In this document: in pieces, positions 4,840-5,177 of the stretch
Position numbering within the stretch: position 1 is the stretch's first letter
Layout of the letters: each line of letters opens with the position of its first letter
Source of the DNA: Comamonadaceae bacterium
GTDB lineage: Bacteria; Pseudomonadota; Gammaproteobacteria; Burkholderiales; Burkholderiaceae_C
Direction: 5' to 3'
DNA: 5,177 nt
NCBI GenBank assembly: GCA_024642025.1
Contig: JAHEBY010000213.1
Location: 1 to 5,177 of the forward strand
Position numbers and translations under genes: made by a program
Notes under the pieces: generated by a model
What the model was told of the DNA's origin: nothing
Databases searched by the model: none
The model's input: only the letters and a program-made list of their open reading frames with translations

Positions 4840-5177
4840 CAGGCAGTGCGATCGGTTCGTTGATGGTCGGGAGAGGTACAGGCGCTCCGACGGAGCCGCC
4901 GGGCGGGCCTGCGCGCATGGCTTGCAGCGCCGCGAGGCAATAGTGCGAAAACCACAGCGATGAAAATGCAAACACCAGCGTATAAAGCCAAATGGCCGCA
5001 GGTACCAGCACCGGGAAGGCCACGGCAAACAGGGCGCCCGATGCCCACACCAGACTCGGCGCCGCGCCCAGGTAACCCGTCACCACGCCCATGCCAAACA
5101 GCCAGCCGCGATGCTGGCGAATCAGGGCGCGTCGCTCATCCGTGCTGGCATGCTCGGCCAGCGCATCAAACGACATC
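4814..5177 (-). CDS. EI24-family membrane protein, C-terminal part (cut by window edge)
   Basis: The last ~121 codons of a membrane protein resembling bacterial EI24-domain (PF07264) proteins, whose molecular role is not established (the fold is shared with the sulfate transporter CysZ). Recalled hallmarks are FDALAEHAS (3-11 counted from the Met at 5176), DERRALIRQHR (13-23), and GYLGAAPSLVW (34-44). Two hydrophobic stretches (about 27-48 and 49-76) are likely membrane helices, followed by WFSHYCLAAL and a Gly/Pro-rich, probably cytoplasmic tail of about 30 residues. The Met at 5176 is almost certainly internal, since family members have ~130-150 residues and further membrane helices before this point. 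Its end overlaps the CinA-like gene by 26 bp, implying a shared transcript. Confidence 0.75.
   Translation of the reverse strand, partial: MSFDALAEHASTDERRALIRQHRGWLFGMGVVTGYLGAAPSLVWASGALFAVAFPVLVPAAIWLYTLVFAFSSLWFSHYCLAALQAMRAGPPGGSVGAPVPLPTINEPIALPDDATHREP

Noticed and set aside
4840..5028. Upstream extension of the CinA-like frame, adding 63 residues
   Set aside because: The added part is Arg/Cys-rich, unlike the family, and is a shadow of the EI24-like membrane protein in another frame.

Overview
This window is ordinary betaproteobacterial chromosome carrying a nitrogen-assimilation locus. Protein similarity recalled from memory (the EI24-like / CinA-like / GlnA / NtrBC order, a DUF4124 protein beginning with an IYRCGNEYTN-type motif, and the style of the NtrB and NtrC sequences) suggests Burkholderiales, probably an Alcaligenaceae relative such as the Bordetella/Achromobacter/Pusillimonas group. 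The genus cannot be fixed from the sequence alone. All genes lie on the minus strand, so transcription runs from high to low coordinates. Both ends of the window cut a gene.

Layout in transcription order: (1) 5177-4814, the C-terminal part of an EI24-family membrane protein. (2) 4839-3976, a stand-alone CinA-type MoCF (molybdopterin-binding-like) domain protein, overlapping the previous gene by 26 bp. (3) 3975-3742, a 234-bp regulatory region with a strong NtrC-type palindrome, a second weaker copy and a GG-N10-GC sigma-54 promoter. (4) 3741-2326, glnA, an adenylylatable type I glutamine synthetase. (5) 2306-2278, a hairpin terminator with A/T tracts on both sides. (6) 2277-2189, a leader rich in inverted repeats. 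(7) 2188-1685, a secreted DUF4124/coiled-coil protein of unknown function. (8) 1679-588, ntrB (glnL), starting at TTG only 5 bp after the previous stop. (9) 550-1, ntrC (glnG), cut at the window edge just after the Walker A motif.

Together this forms a closed control loop. NtrB phosphorylates or dephosphorylates NtrC according to nitrogen status. NtrC~P would bind the sites at 3925-3943 and 3951-3969 and activate sigma-54 RNA polymerase at 3787-3803 to make GlnA. GlnA activity itself is tunable through a conserved adenylylation tyrosine. The terminator after glnA, followed by separate expression signals before the DUF4124 gene, suggests that ntrBC is expressed both from its own weak promoter and by readthrough from glnA, as known for enterobacterial glnA-glnL-glnG. 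I found no mobile elements, tRNA/rRNA genes, CRISPR arrays or defence systems, and no convincing new system. The most interesting points are the non-coding signals and the conserved-looking secreted protein inserted ahead of ntrB.
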